A stretch of 64,000 nt of DNA, taken from Terrabacter terrigena (lineage in GTDB: Bacteria > Actinomycetota > Actinomycetes > Actinomycetales > Dermatophilaceae). Below, piece after piece: positions 1 through 7,187 of this stretch. The position numbers and the translations under genes are program-made. How positions within the stretch are numbered: position 1 is the first letter of the stretch; each line of letters begins with the position of its first letter. The stretch is taken from the NCBI RefSeq assembly GCF_042676085.1, contig NZ_JBHTKH010000001.1:372001-436000 (forward strand), in the 5' to 3' direction. Under the pieces are notes generated by a model. It made no database searches. It was not told where the DNA came from and was given only the letters and a program-made list of their open reading frames with translations.

Positions 1-1533
1 TGCTCGCGCAGCGCCGCCGCCCACTCCCCCGTCGTGATCTCTGCCCGGGCGCAGTCGAGGGAGGCAGCCATGAGGTTGGTGCCCGAGGCCGCGTCGGCTC
101 GCAGCCGCTCGAGTGCCGTGGCTGCGCGGTCGCGCCGGGCCGGGTCGGCGTCGCGCGACTCGCGCCACGTGCGTACGGCCTCGGCGGCGGCGCGCTCGAC
201 GCCGGCGTCGACGGTCTGGATCGCGGTGTCGAGGTCGGCGGTGAGCGGGTTGGGCTCGGTGGTCTCGAACTTGTTGAGGCCCACGATGACGGAGTCGCCG
301 GCCTCGATGCGACGGCGACGCTCGGCGTGCGAGGCGACGAGCGCGGACTTCATGTAGCCCGACTCGACCGCCGCGACCGCGCCGCCCATCTCCTCGATGC
401 GCGCCATCTCGGCCCTCGCGCCGGCGACGAGCTCGGCGACCTTGCCCTCGACGACGACGGAGCCGGTGAAGAGGTCGTCGTACTCGAGCAGGTCGGACTC
501 GTAGGCGAGCACCTGCTGCATGCGCAGGCTCCACTGCTGGTCCCAGGGTCGCGGCAGGCCGAGGGCCTCGTTCCAGGCCGGCAGCTGGATGGCCCGGGCC
601 CGGGCGTCCTTGCTCAGCGTCACGGCGAGCATCTCGAGGACGATGCGCTGGACGTTGTTCTCGGGCTGCGCCTCGGTGAGACCGAGGCTGTTGACCTGGA
701 CGCCGTAGCGGAAGCGGCGGGCCTTGGCGTCGGTGACGCCGTAGCGGTCGCGGGTCAGCTCGTCCCAGAGCTCGACGAAGGCGCGCATCTTGCACATCTC
801 CTCGACGAAGCGCACGCCGGCGTTGACGAAGAAGGAGATGCGCGCGACGACGCTCGCGAACTCGGCGGCCGGCACCTGGCCCGAGGCACGCACCGCGTCG
901 AGCACCGCGACCGCCGTGGACATGGCGTACGCGATCTCCTGCACGGGCGTGGCCCCGGCCTCCTGCAGGTGGTAGCTGCAGATGTTGATCGGGTTCCACT
1001 TGGGGATCTCGCGCACCGTGTAGGCGACCATGTCGGTGATGAGGCGCAGCGACGGCGCGGGCGGGAACACGTAGGTGCCCCGCGAGAGGTACTCCTTGAT
1101 GATGTCGTTCTGGGTGGTGCCGGCGAGCGCGTGCACCCAGTCGGCGGGGTCGTCGCCCGCTGCCTCGGCCTGTCGCTCGGCGGCCACCTGGTAGAGCGCG
1201 AGGAGCCACATCGCGGTCGCGTTGATCGTCATCGACGTGTTCATCTCGCGCAGCGGGATCGCCTCGAAGAGGGCCTGCATGTCGCCGACGTGGCTGACCG
1301 GGACGCCGACCTTGCCGACCTCGCCGCGCGCGAGGACGTGGTCGGGGTCGTAGCCCGTCTGGGTCGGCAGGTCGAAGGCGACGGAGAGGCCGGTCTGGCC
1401 CTTGGCGAGGTTGCGGCGGTAGAGCGCGTTGCTCGCAGCGGCACTCGAGTGGCCGGCATACGTGCGCATGACCCACGGACGGTCGGGCGTCACCCGGGTG
1501 GTCGGGTGCGGCGTGCTCTCCGTCGAAGACATG
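1..1533 (-). CDS. meaA: MeaA-type (ethylmalonyl-CoA) mutase, 3' end beyond window
   Basis: This is a coenzyme B12-dependent acyl-CoA mutase of the methylmalonyl-CoA mutase family. It begins at ATG 1533 and reads open for 511 codons to the left edge, so the C-terminal part (including any B12-binding domain) is outside the window. The N-terminus reads VMRTYAGHSSAAASNALYRR, then GLSVAFDLPTQTGYDPDH, GDMQALFEAIPL and NTSMTINATAMWLLALY, all typical of the mutase TIM barrel. The short N-terminus and the RTYAGHS/LAKGQTGLS wording match MeaA proteins, which convert ethylmalonyl-CoA to methylsuccinyl-CoA in the ethylmalonyl-CoA pathway, better than the longer MutB subunit. A cobalamin adenosyltransferase gene lies 2 kb away and could supply the cofactor. 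Substrate assignment is from sequence resemblance only. Confidence 0.85.
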
Positions 1534-1572
1534 GCTCGACGGTAGCGGCGGGGTGGTGCGGTGGGGAGGCGC

Positions 1573-1932
1573 TCAGGCGGTGAGAGGCGCCACAGTGGTG
1601 GCGGGGTGGCGCGGGGCGAGGATGCGCTCGAGGCGGCAGCCCCGGAGCAGGCGCGTCGTGCGGTCGCTCGCGTCGACCAGCAGGAGCCGACGCTCCGCCC
1701 GGGTGGCGCGGCGGTGCAGGTGGACGATGACACCGAGGCCCGTGGCGTCGCCGATCTCGGCGCTGCCGAGGTGGAGACGGAGCTCGCCGGGACCGAGCAC
1801 GATCACCGCGTGGATGGCGTCGCGGATGTCGGGAACGGTGTGGACATCGAGCCGACCCTCGATGATCACGTCGTGGCCATCGGGTGCGTCGAGCACTCTG
1901 ACCGGTCCCCTGCGGTGGGTGTTCAGCGTCAT
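1573..1932 (-). CDS. STAS-domain protein (anti-sigma factor antagonist-like)
   Basis: A protein of 119 residues consisting of one STAS domain, the fold of SpoIIAA-type anti-sigma antagonists. Visible are the beta-strand DVIIEGRLDVHTVPDIRDAIHAV, a strand GELRLHLGSAEIGDATGLGVIVHLHR, and the hydrophobic end LLLVDASDRTTRLL. The usual phosphorylatable D-S-S/T-G-L motif appears as GDATGLG, so a Thr sits where the regulatory Ser/Thr is expected. I chose ATG 1932 because GAGAGGGG lies six bases upstream; an earlier in-frame ATG at 1965 lacks a clear ribosome site. No anti-sigma kinase gene is adjacent, so its partner is unknown. Confidence 0.75.
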   Translation of the reverse strand: MTLNTHRRGPVRVLDAPDGHDVIIEGRLDVHTVPDIRDAIHAVIVLGPGELRLHLGSAEIGDATGLGVIVHLHRRATRAERRLLLVDASDRTTRLLRGCRLERILAPRHPATTVAPLTA

Positions 1933-2044
1933 GTAGACCCCTCTCAACGCTGTGCCGTCACCCATGATGACGCCTCAGCCTGCCGAAACGTTGCCCCTCG
2001 GAGTCAAGAAGTGGTCAAGAAAATACGTAGCTCGAGACAAACTC

Positions 2045-2060
2045 CGTCGGCCGGCCGACG
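2045..2060 (-). terminator. Possible murA terminator (16-bp palindrome)
   Basis: The 16-bp perfect palindrome CGTCGGCCGGCCGACG lies 95 bases past the murA stop on the minus strand and is followed there by GAGTTTGT. It could end murA transcription or be a protein site for the STAS gene promoter; only the dyad itself is certain. Confidence 0.3.
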
Positions 2061-2154
2061 CACCACCTGAGTGCTTCGGACAATGCGGACGAACTGTCGT
2101 CGCGCTCGTCGTCGCGCTCGTCCTCGGGGCCGCCCGACTCCGGGCCCGAGCGAC

Positions 2155-3438
2155 CTACTCGAAGGGCTCGTCGTCGGGCTCGCGGGTGACGTCGGCGCCG
2201 AGGGCCCGGAGGGCCTCCTCGAACCGGGGGTAGCCACGGTCGATGTGGTGCACCCCGCTGACGAGCGTGTCGCCCTCGGCGACGAGCCCGGCGAGGACGA
2301 GGGCAGCACCGGAACGGATGTCGCTGCTCTCGACGGGGGCTCCGGAGAGGATCGGGACGCCGTGGGTCATGACGTGGTGCCCGTCGACCTGGGTGTCGGC
2401 GCCCAGCCGGGCCAGCTCCTGCACGGTGCGGAAGCGGGCCTCGAAGAGGTTCTCGGTGACCATCGCCGACCCCGCCGCGACCGCGTTGTAGGTGAGGGCG
2501 AACGGCTGCAGGTCGGTCGGGAAGCCCGGGTAGGGCAACGTCGCCACGTCGAAGGCCCGCAGCGTGCGACCCGTCGCCGTGACACGGAAGCCCCGGTCGG
2601 TCGTCTCGACGTGGCAGCCCGCCCGCTCGAGCGCGCCGAGCGGCGCACGCAGGTGGTCGGCGACGCCGCCGACGACCTCGATGTCGCCACGCGTCGTGGC
2701 CGCCGCGAAGGCCCAGGTGCCGGCCGCGATGCGGTCGGGCACGACGGAGTGCTCGCACGGCGAGAGGGAGTCGACCCCCGAGACGGTGATGCGCGAGGTG
2801 CCGGCGCCCTCGACCCTCGCGCCCATCGAGGTGAGCATCTCGGCGATGTCGACGATCTCGGGCTCCTTGGCGACGTTGTCGATCGTCGTCGTGCCGCGTG
2901 CCAGGACCGAGGCGGTGAGGATGTTCTCGGTGGCGCCGACGCTCGGGAAGTCGAGGCGGATCTCGGCGCCGTGCAGCCCGTTGGGGGCCGTCGCCACGAG
3001 GTAGCCGTGCGTGACGTGGACCTCGGCGCCGAGGGCCTCGAGGCCGGCGGCATGGAGGTCGAGCCCACGCGAACCGATCGCGTCGCCGCCGGGGACGGCG
3101 ACGTCGGCCTCGCCCACACGGGCCACGAGGGGTCCGAGCACCGAGATGGAGGCTCGCAACGCCCGCACGAGCTCGTAGTCGGCACGGTGGCCGATGCGCT
3201 CGGGCACGTCGAGCACGACGGTTTCGGCAGCCGCGTCGTAGTCGACGCCCACCCCGAGCCGTCGCAGCAGCTCGGCCATGATCGTCACGTCGGCGATGGC
3301 GGGGACGTTCGTCAGCGTCGTGCGCCCCACCGCGAGCAGGGCCACCGCCATGAGCTTCAGGGCGCTGTTCTTGGCCCCCACGACGGAGGCCTCGCCGACG
3401 AGGTGTGCGCCGCCGACGACCCGGAATCGCTCTCTCAC
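2155..3438 (-). CDS. murA: UDP-N-acetylglucosamine 1-carboxyvinyltransferase, Asp-type active site
   Basis: MurA transfers enolpyruvate from PEP to UDP-GlcNAc, the first committed step of peptidoglycan synthesis, in the cytoplasm. The 427-residue length is normal. The substrate-binding KN pair is in GAKNSALKL (residues 21-29). The active-site loop reads VPGGDAIGSRGLDLH: residue 119 is Asp (codon 3082-3084) where most bacteria have Cys. Known mycobacterial MurA has the same Cys-to-Asp change, which abolishes covalent attack by fosfomycin; intrinsic fosfomycin resistance is therefore likely here. The gene diverges from the cobalamin adenosyltransferase gene (66 bases between starts), an arrangement also seen in mycobacteria. 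Confidence 0.96.
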   Translation of the reverse strand: MRERFRVVGGAHLVGEASVVGAKNSALKLMAVALLAVGRTTLTNVPAIADVTIMAELLRRLGVGVDYDAAAETVVLDVPERIGHRADYELVRALRASISVLGPLVARVGEADVAVPGGDAIGSRGLDLHAAGLEALGAEVHVTHGYLVATAPNGLHGAEIRLDFPSVGATENILTASVLARGTTTIDNVAKEPEIVDIAEMLTSMGARVEGAGTSRITVSGVDSLSPCEHSVVPDRIAAGTWAFAAATTRGDIEVVGGVADHLRAPLGALERAGCHVETTDRGFRVTATGRTLRAFDVATLPYPGFPTDLQPFALTYNAVAAGSAMVTENLFEARFRTVQELARLGADTQVDGHHVMTHGVPILSGAPVESSDIRSGAALVLAGLVAEGDTLVSGVHHIDRGYPRFEEALRALGADVTREPDDEPFE

Positions 3439-3503
3439 CCACCGAACCCTATCGGCCGACGGCCGGCGCCCGACCCCGCGCCGCCGGGTGAGAGAGTGTG
3501 CCC

Positions 3504-4157
3504 ATGGTCAACCTGACGCGGATCTACACGCGCACCGGCGACGACGGCACCACGAGCCTCGGCGACTTCTCGAGGGTCGGCAAGAACGACGCCCGGCTCC
3601 ACGCGTACGCCGACTCCAACGAGGCCAACGCGGCCATCGGAGTCGCCGTCGCGTGCGGTGACCTGCCCGACGAGGTCAAGGCGACCCTGCAGCGGGTGCA
3701 GAACGAGCTCTTCGACGTCGGGGCCGACCTCTCGACGCCGCTGCGCCAGACCTACGACTACCCGCCGCTGCGGGTCGAGCAGCCGTGGATCGACGACCTC
3801 GAGGCCGACTGCGACCACTATCTCGCCGCGGTCGAGAAGCTGCGCTCGTTCATCCTGCCCGGAGGCACGGCCGGGTCGGCCCACCTGCACCTCGCGACGA
3901 CGATCGTGCGGCGCGCCGAGCGGTCGGCGTGGGCGGCCGTCGAGCAGCACGGCACCGAGCCGGCAGCGGAGGGCAGCGAGGGCTCCGTTGCGCGCGGGGT
4001 CGGCGGCGTCAACGTGCTGACGGCGAAGTACCTCAACCGGCTCTCGGACCTGCTCTTCATCCTCGCCCGCGTCGCGAACAAGCCCGTCGGCGGCGACATC
4101 CTGTGGCAGCCGGGTGGCGGCCGCGTCGAGAAGCCCGAGCGCCGCGAGAAGCGCTGA
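3504..4157 (+). CDS. Cob(I)alamin adenosyltransferase, PduO type
   Basis: This enzyme transfers the adenosyl group of ATP to reduced cobalamin, giving coenzyme B12. The 217-residue protein has the PduO-family N-terminus RIYTRTGDDGTTSLGDFSRVGKND (ATP-binding TRTGDDG), the helix YADSNEANAAIGVAV, QNELFDVGADLSTP, and LRSFILPGGT followed by HLATTIVRRAER and LNRLSDLLFILAR. The ATG at 3504 follows GGGTGAGAGAG; a GTG six bases earlier is possible. A 20-residue insert (EPAAEGSEGSVARGVGG) precedes the last conserved helix. The product would serve B12 enzymes such as the MeaA-type mutase at the left end of the window. It converges with the DUF2550-like gene. Confidence 0.93.
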   Translation: MVNLTRIYTRTGDDGTTSLGDFSRVGKNDARLHAYADSNEANAAIGVAVACGDLPDEVKATLQRVQNELFDVGADLSTPLRQTYDYPPLRVEQPWIDDLEADCDHYLAAVEKLRSFILPGGTAGSAHLHLATTIVRRAERSAWAAVEQHGTEPAAEGSEGSVARGVGGVNVLTAKYLNRLSDLLFILARVANKPVGGDILWQPGGGRVEKPERREKR

Positions 4158-4298
4158 CTCAGCCGGCACAGGGTCGAGGCGAGCTGCCGCTGAGCAGCGC
4201 CGGTTTCGCTCAGCTACGTCGCAGGGCTCCGGCGTTGAGCGGCTCCCTGCCTCGAGAGGGGCCCGGGGCACACCCCTTGCGCTATCCGGCGGGCGAGG

Positions 4299-4736
4299 TC
4301 AGGCGACGTTGACGTTGTAGCCGGGGGGCGCGGCCTCCTGCCACGACCGCAGCGCCGTGTAGGCCGGGCCCTGGAGGGCCAGCTCGAAGTCGTTGTCACC
4401 GTCGGTGCACGGGACGCGGCTCGCGTCGGGCAGCAGCGGGATCGAGTCGCGGCCGACGAGCAGCTCGGGGGCGTCGAGGATGAGCCGCTGGCGCAGCCAT
4501 CGGTGCCTCGGTCGCACGGAGACGCCCCCGAGCGTGTGCCACTCGAGGGCGTTGTCGCCGAACCGGATGAGGCCCAGGCGCCAGCGGTCGGTCTGCGTGC
4601 AGCGCAGGCCGCAGAGCGTCAGGGGCAGACCCTTCGCGATGTAGCGGCGGCGCAGGTAGGTCGTCGCGAGGACGACCACCGCGAGCACCAGCAGCGTGCC
4701 GATCGCGATCTCGGTGGAGACGAGAACGGACGGCAC
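4299..4736 (-). CDS. DUF2550-like single-pass membrane protein
   Basis: A 145-residue protein with one N-terminal membrane segment (about residues 9-28, EIAIGTLLVLAVVVLATTYL) followed by a cytoplasmic domain containing LTLCGLRCTQTDRWRLGLIRFGDNALEWHTLGGVSVRPRHRW. This matches the small actinobacterial family called DUF2550, whose gene regularly sits directly after atpC. The GTG start at 4736 lies nine bases past the atpC stop, so the two are probably cotranscribed. The function of the family is unknown. Confidence 0.8.
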   Translation of the reverse strand: MPSVLVSTEIAIGTLLVLAVVVLATTYLRRRYIAKGLPLTLCGLRCTQTDRWRLGLIRFGDNALEWHTLGGVSVRPRHRWLRQRLILDAPELLVGRDSIPLLPDASRVPCTDGDNDFELALQGPAYTALRSWQEAAPPGYNVNVA

Positions 4737-4745
4737 GCGGTGACC

Positions 4746-5021
4746 TCAGTTCGCCTGGAGCGACGAGGCGTCGACGTGCTCGGCCACGATGGTCACGACG
4801 TCGGAGTCGACCGAGAGGAACCCACCGTCGACCGTGACCGTGCGTCGGTCGCCGTCGAGGGACTCGATGGCGACCTCACCCTCGACGAGCACGCCGAGCA
4901 GCGGGGTGTGGCCGGGCAGGATGCCCAGCTCGCCCGAGATGGAACGGGCGCGTACGAACTTGGCCTCGCCCTCCCAGACCTTCCGGTCGGCGGCAACCAT
5001 CTCAACCTTGAGCGAACTCAC
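4746..5021 (-). CDS. atpC: ATP synthase epsilon subunit
   Basis: The 91-residue epsilon subunit of F1, part of the central stalk, has the N-terminal beta-sandwich (LKVEMVAADRKVWEGEAKFVRARSISGELGILPGHTPLLGVL) and ends soon after, so the C-terminal inhibitory helical domain is largely missing, as in other short actinobacterial forms. The GTG start at 5021 is set by GGAGGAAAC immediately upstream. It is separated from atpD by about 2.2 kb containing an oppositely oriented gene and ndh, so it needs its own promoter in the 5022-5140 region. Confidence 0.95.
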   Translation of the reverse strand: MSSLKVEMVAADRKVWEGEAKFVRARSISGELGILPGHTPLLGVLVEGEVAIESLDGDRRTVTVDGGFLSVDSDVVTIVAEHVDASSLQAN

Positions 5022-5140
5022 GTTTCCTCCGGATCGTGGGGGTGTGCTCTGCAGTTTAGTGCCTCTGGAAGGATGCTCCGTACGCGAGGTGGCATGGGCC
5101 CCCCCGCGCCGATTCCCCACCTCCACAGGAGTCATTACCG

Positions 5141-5578
5141 ATGAGCACTGCCGTGTCCGATGCCCTGCTCGAGCCGACCCGCCGCCCCGTGGCCGTCGCG
5201 ACCCTCACCGACGTGATCGACGCCGAGGTCGCCGACAAGTCCGGTCTCGGCGGAGCTGCCGTCAAGGCCGGCTACGCCGCCGCGAAGAAGCTCGGGGGCA
5301 ACTTCGTGACCAGCGCCACCGACCGCCTTCTCCCCCAGTTCGCCGTCGCCCTCGACCCGTTCTGGGCGACCAAGGGCGAGCAGTCCTTCGGCGCCCACCT
5401 CGCGGCCCAGCCCGACGCCGCGGCCGATGCGCTGCTGGCCGTCACCGACGCGAAGGCCGCGAGCACGTCGCACGGCTCGGCCGCGAAGGTCTACGGCTCG
5501 CTGCGCGGCAAGGCCAAGGAGCACGTCGTCGCCGCCCTTCCCCGCCTCGGCGCGGCCGTGGAGCGCCTCGTCCCCTGA
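5141..5578 (+). CDS. Conserved actinobacterial protein of unknown function
   Basis: A 145-residue protein with no signal peptide or membrane segment. It is Ala-rich and probably helical, with the recognisable stretch VIDAEVADKSGLGGAAVKAGYAAAKKLGGNFVTSATDRLLPQF and LDPFWATKGEQSFGAHLA. It resembles a small actinobacterial family that I remember as DUF6918, which I cannot verify here. CAGGAG stands ten bases before the ATG. It is transcribed away from atpC and toward ndh, and is one of two genes that split the atp cluster. No function can be given. Confidence 0.7.
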   Translation: MSTAVSDALLEPTRRPVAVATLTDVIDAEVADKSGLGGAAVKAGYAAAKKLGGNFVTSATDRLLPQFAVALDPFWATKGEQSFGAHLAAQPDAAADALLAVTDAKAASTSHGSAAKVYGSLRGKAKEHVVAALPRLGAAVERLVP

Positions 5579-5600
5579 GACCCCGCACCGAGCACGTATG

Positions 5601-5640
5601 CCGCTGGGCCGGCCCCCGCACGTGGGAGCCGGCCCAGCGG
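5601..5640. terminator. Bidirectional hairpin between convergent genes
   Basis: CCGCTGGGCCGGC (5601-5613) pairs perfectly with GCCGGCCCAGCGG (5628-5640) across a 14-base loop. It lies between the stops of the plus-strand gene (5578) and ndh (5660), where a shared terminator is expected. No clear T-run follows on either strand. The 5' arm overlaps a copy of the octamer CGGCATAC (minus orientation, 5596-5603). Confidence 0.65.
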
Positions 5641-5659
5641 CGTCTCGTGACCGGGCGCG

Positions 5660-7057
5660 TCAGTCGGGCTGCTGCTCGTGCGGCCGGTCCTTGGCCAGGC
5701 GCGGCAGCTCGGGACTGAACTGCGAGCCGAGGTCGGCGATCGCCTGCCGGGCGAAGACCTGCTGCTCGGTGACGACCCGCTCGGAGCGGCCGCGGCCGAT
5801 GAAGGTGACGACCCAGTGCAGCAACGTCGTGATGCGGTGCTTGAAGCCGATGATGTAGACGAGGTGCACGGCGAGCCAGAGCACCCACGCGAAGAAGCCG
5901 CTGAACTGCGCCCTGCCCACCGACGCGACCGCCGAGAAACGCGAGATGGTCGCCATCGAGCCCTTGTCGAAGTACTCGAACCGGCCCTTCGGCGGCTTGC
6001 CCTCGAGCCGTCGCACGATCTGCTCGGCGGCGTAGCGGCCACCCTGGATGGCCACCTGTGCGACGCCGGGCAGGCCCCGCAGCGCCATCATGTCGCCGAC
6101 GACGAAGACCTCGGGGTGACCGGGCAGCGTCAGGTCGTCGTTCACCTCCACGCGACCGGCGCGGTCGATGCCGGCGCCGGACTGCTCGGCCAGCTGCCGA
6201 CCGAGCGGCGAGGCGCTGACGCCTGCCGCCCAGACCTTGCAGACCGACTCGATGCGCTCACGCGAGCCGTTGCCCAGCTCGACCTCGATGCCGGTCGAGT
6301 CGACGTCGACCACCTTCGCGCCGAGGCGCACCTCGACACCCATCTCGGTGAGCCGCTTGACGGCCCGGTCGCCGAGCTTCTCCCCGAACGAGCTGAGCAC
6401 GGCCGGGGCGGCGTCGAGCAGGATGACGCGCGCCTTCGTCGGGTCGATGCGGCGGAAGTCGCGGCGCAGCGTGCGCCTGGCCAGCTCGGAGATCTGTCCG
6501 GCCATCTCGACACCCGTCGGGCCGGCGCCGACGACGACGAAGGTCATCAGGCGCTCGATCTCTGCCGGCGTGGACGCGAGCTCGGCGAGCTCGAACGAGC
6601 CGAAGATGCGCCCACGCAGCTCGAGGGCGTCGTCGATCGACTTCATGCCAGGGGCGTGCCGCGCGAACTGGTCGTTGCCGAACCACGACTGGCCGGCACC
6701 CGCCGCGACGATGAGCGAGTCGTAGGGTGTCACGGTCTCGCGGCCCACGGCAGTGTGGGTCACGGTGCGCGCGTCGAGGTCGATGGCGGTGACGTCGCCG
6801 AGCAGCACCTTGGCGTTGCGCTGTCGGTGGAGCACCTCACGCGTCGAGGGTGCGATCTCGCCCTCGGAGAGGATGCCCGTGGCCACCTGGTAGAGCAGCG
6901 GCTGGAACAGGTGGTGCGTCGTGCGCGCGATGAGGGTGACGTCGACCTCGGCTCCCTTCAGCTCCTGGGTGCTGAACAGTCCTCCGAAGCCCGATCCGAT
7001 CACCACGACGCGGTGACGTGCCGGGGTGGACTGGGTGGACTGGGTGGGCAGAGTCAT
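5660..7057 (-). CDS. ndh: Type II NADH:quinone oxidoreductase (NDH-2)
   Basis: A 465-residue flavoprotein that oxidises NADH and reduces the quinone pool without pumping protons, acting at the inner face of the membrane. It has the FAD dinucleotide fold VVVIGSGFGGLFS near residue 17, the second fold FVVVGAGPTGVEMAGQI, the family motif HHLFQPLLYQVATGIL and the C-terminal FAD-binding stretch VFVVGDMMALRGLPGVAQVAIQGG. The end is amphipathic and hydrophobic (FFAWVLWLAVHLVYIIGFKHRITTLLHWVVTF), fitting peripheral membrane binding. ATG 7057 is chosen because GAGGAG lies upstream; the longer frame start at 7135 has no such signal. The gene sits unusually between atpD and atpC, in atp orientation but behind a hairpin. 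Confidence 0.9.
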   Translation of the reverse strand: MTLPTQSTQSTPARHRVVVIGSGFGGLFSTQELKGAEVDVTLIARTTHHLFQPLLYQVATGILSEGEIAPSTREVLHRQRNAKVLLGDVTAIDLDARTVTHTAVGRETVTPYDSLIVAAGAGQSWFGNDQFARHAPGMKSIDDALELRGRIFGSFELAELASTPAEIERLMTFVVVGAGPTGVEMAGQISELARRTLRRDFRRIDPTKARVILLDAAPAVLSSFGEKLGDRAVKRLTEMGVEVRLGAKVVDVDSTGIEVELGNGSRERIESVCKVWAAGVSASPLGRQLAEQSGAGIDRAGRVEVNDDLTLPGHPEVFVVGDMMALRGLPGVAQVAIQGGRYAAEQIVRRLEGKPPKGRFEYFDKGSMATISRFSAVASVGRAQFSGFFAWVLWLAVHLVYIIGFKHRITTLLHWVVTFIGRGRSERVVTEQQVFARQAIADLGSQFSPELPRLAKDRPHEQQPD

Positions 7058-7080
7058 GACGGCGGCTCCTCGCTGCTCGA

Positions 7081-7106
7081 CGTTGTGCTCGTCACTTGCT
7101 ACAACG
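7081..7106. promoter_or_regulatory. Inverted repeat upstream of ndh
   Basis: CGTTGT (7081-7086) and ACAACG (7101-7106) form a perfect inverted repeat with a 14-base spacer, ending 24 bases before the ndh start codon. Position and symmetry suit a repressor or activator site for ndh, but no factor can be named and the repeat could be coincidental. Confidence 0.3.
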
Positions 7107-7110
7107 ACAC

Positions 7111-7142
7111 AGCGCCGGCATCCCTTTCGGGACACCGGCGCT
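7111..7142 (-). terminator. Hairpin after atpD
   Basis: AGCGCCGG (7111-7118) pairs with CCGGCGCT (7135-7142), and the inner TCCC (7121-7124) with GGGA (7129-7132), giving a two-part stem around a short loop. It stands 46 bases past the atpD stop and before ndh. It probably ends the main atp transcript, meaning ndh and atpC are not simply read from the atp promoter. On the minus strand it is followed by GTGTCGTTGT, a weak T-run. Confidence 0.65.
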
Positions 7143-7187
7143 GGCGCGTGTCTGCTCGGTCACACGTGGCGGCCGAGCGGTGTTGCA

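Noticed and set aside
327..1583. A 418-codon plus-strand frame over the MeaA-type gene
   Set aside because: Its product is a His/Arg/Gly/Asp-rich shadow typical of the antisense frame in high-GC DNA; the minus strand holds an unmistakable mutase.
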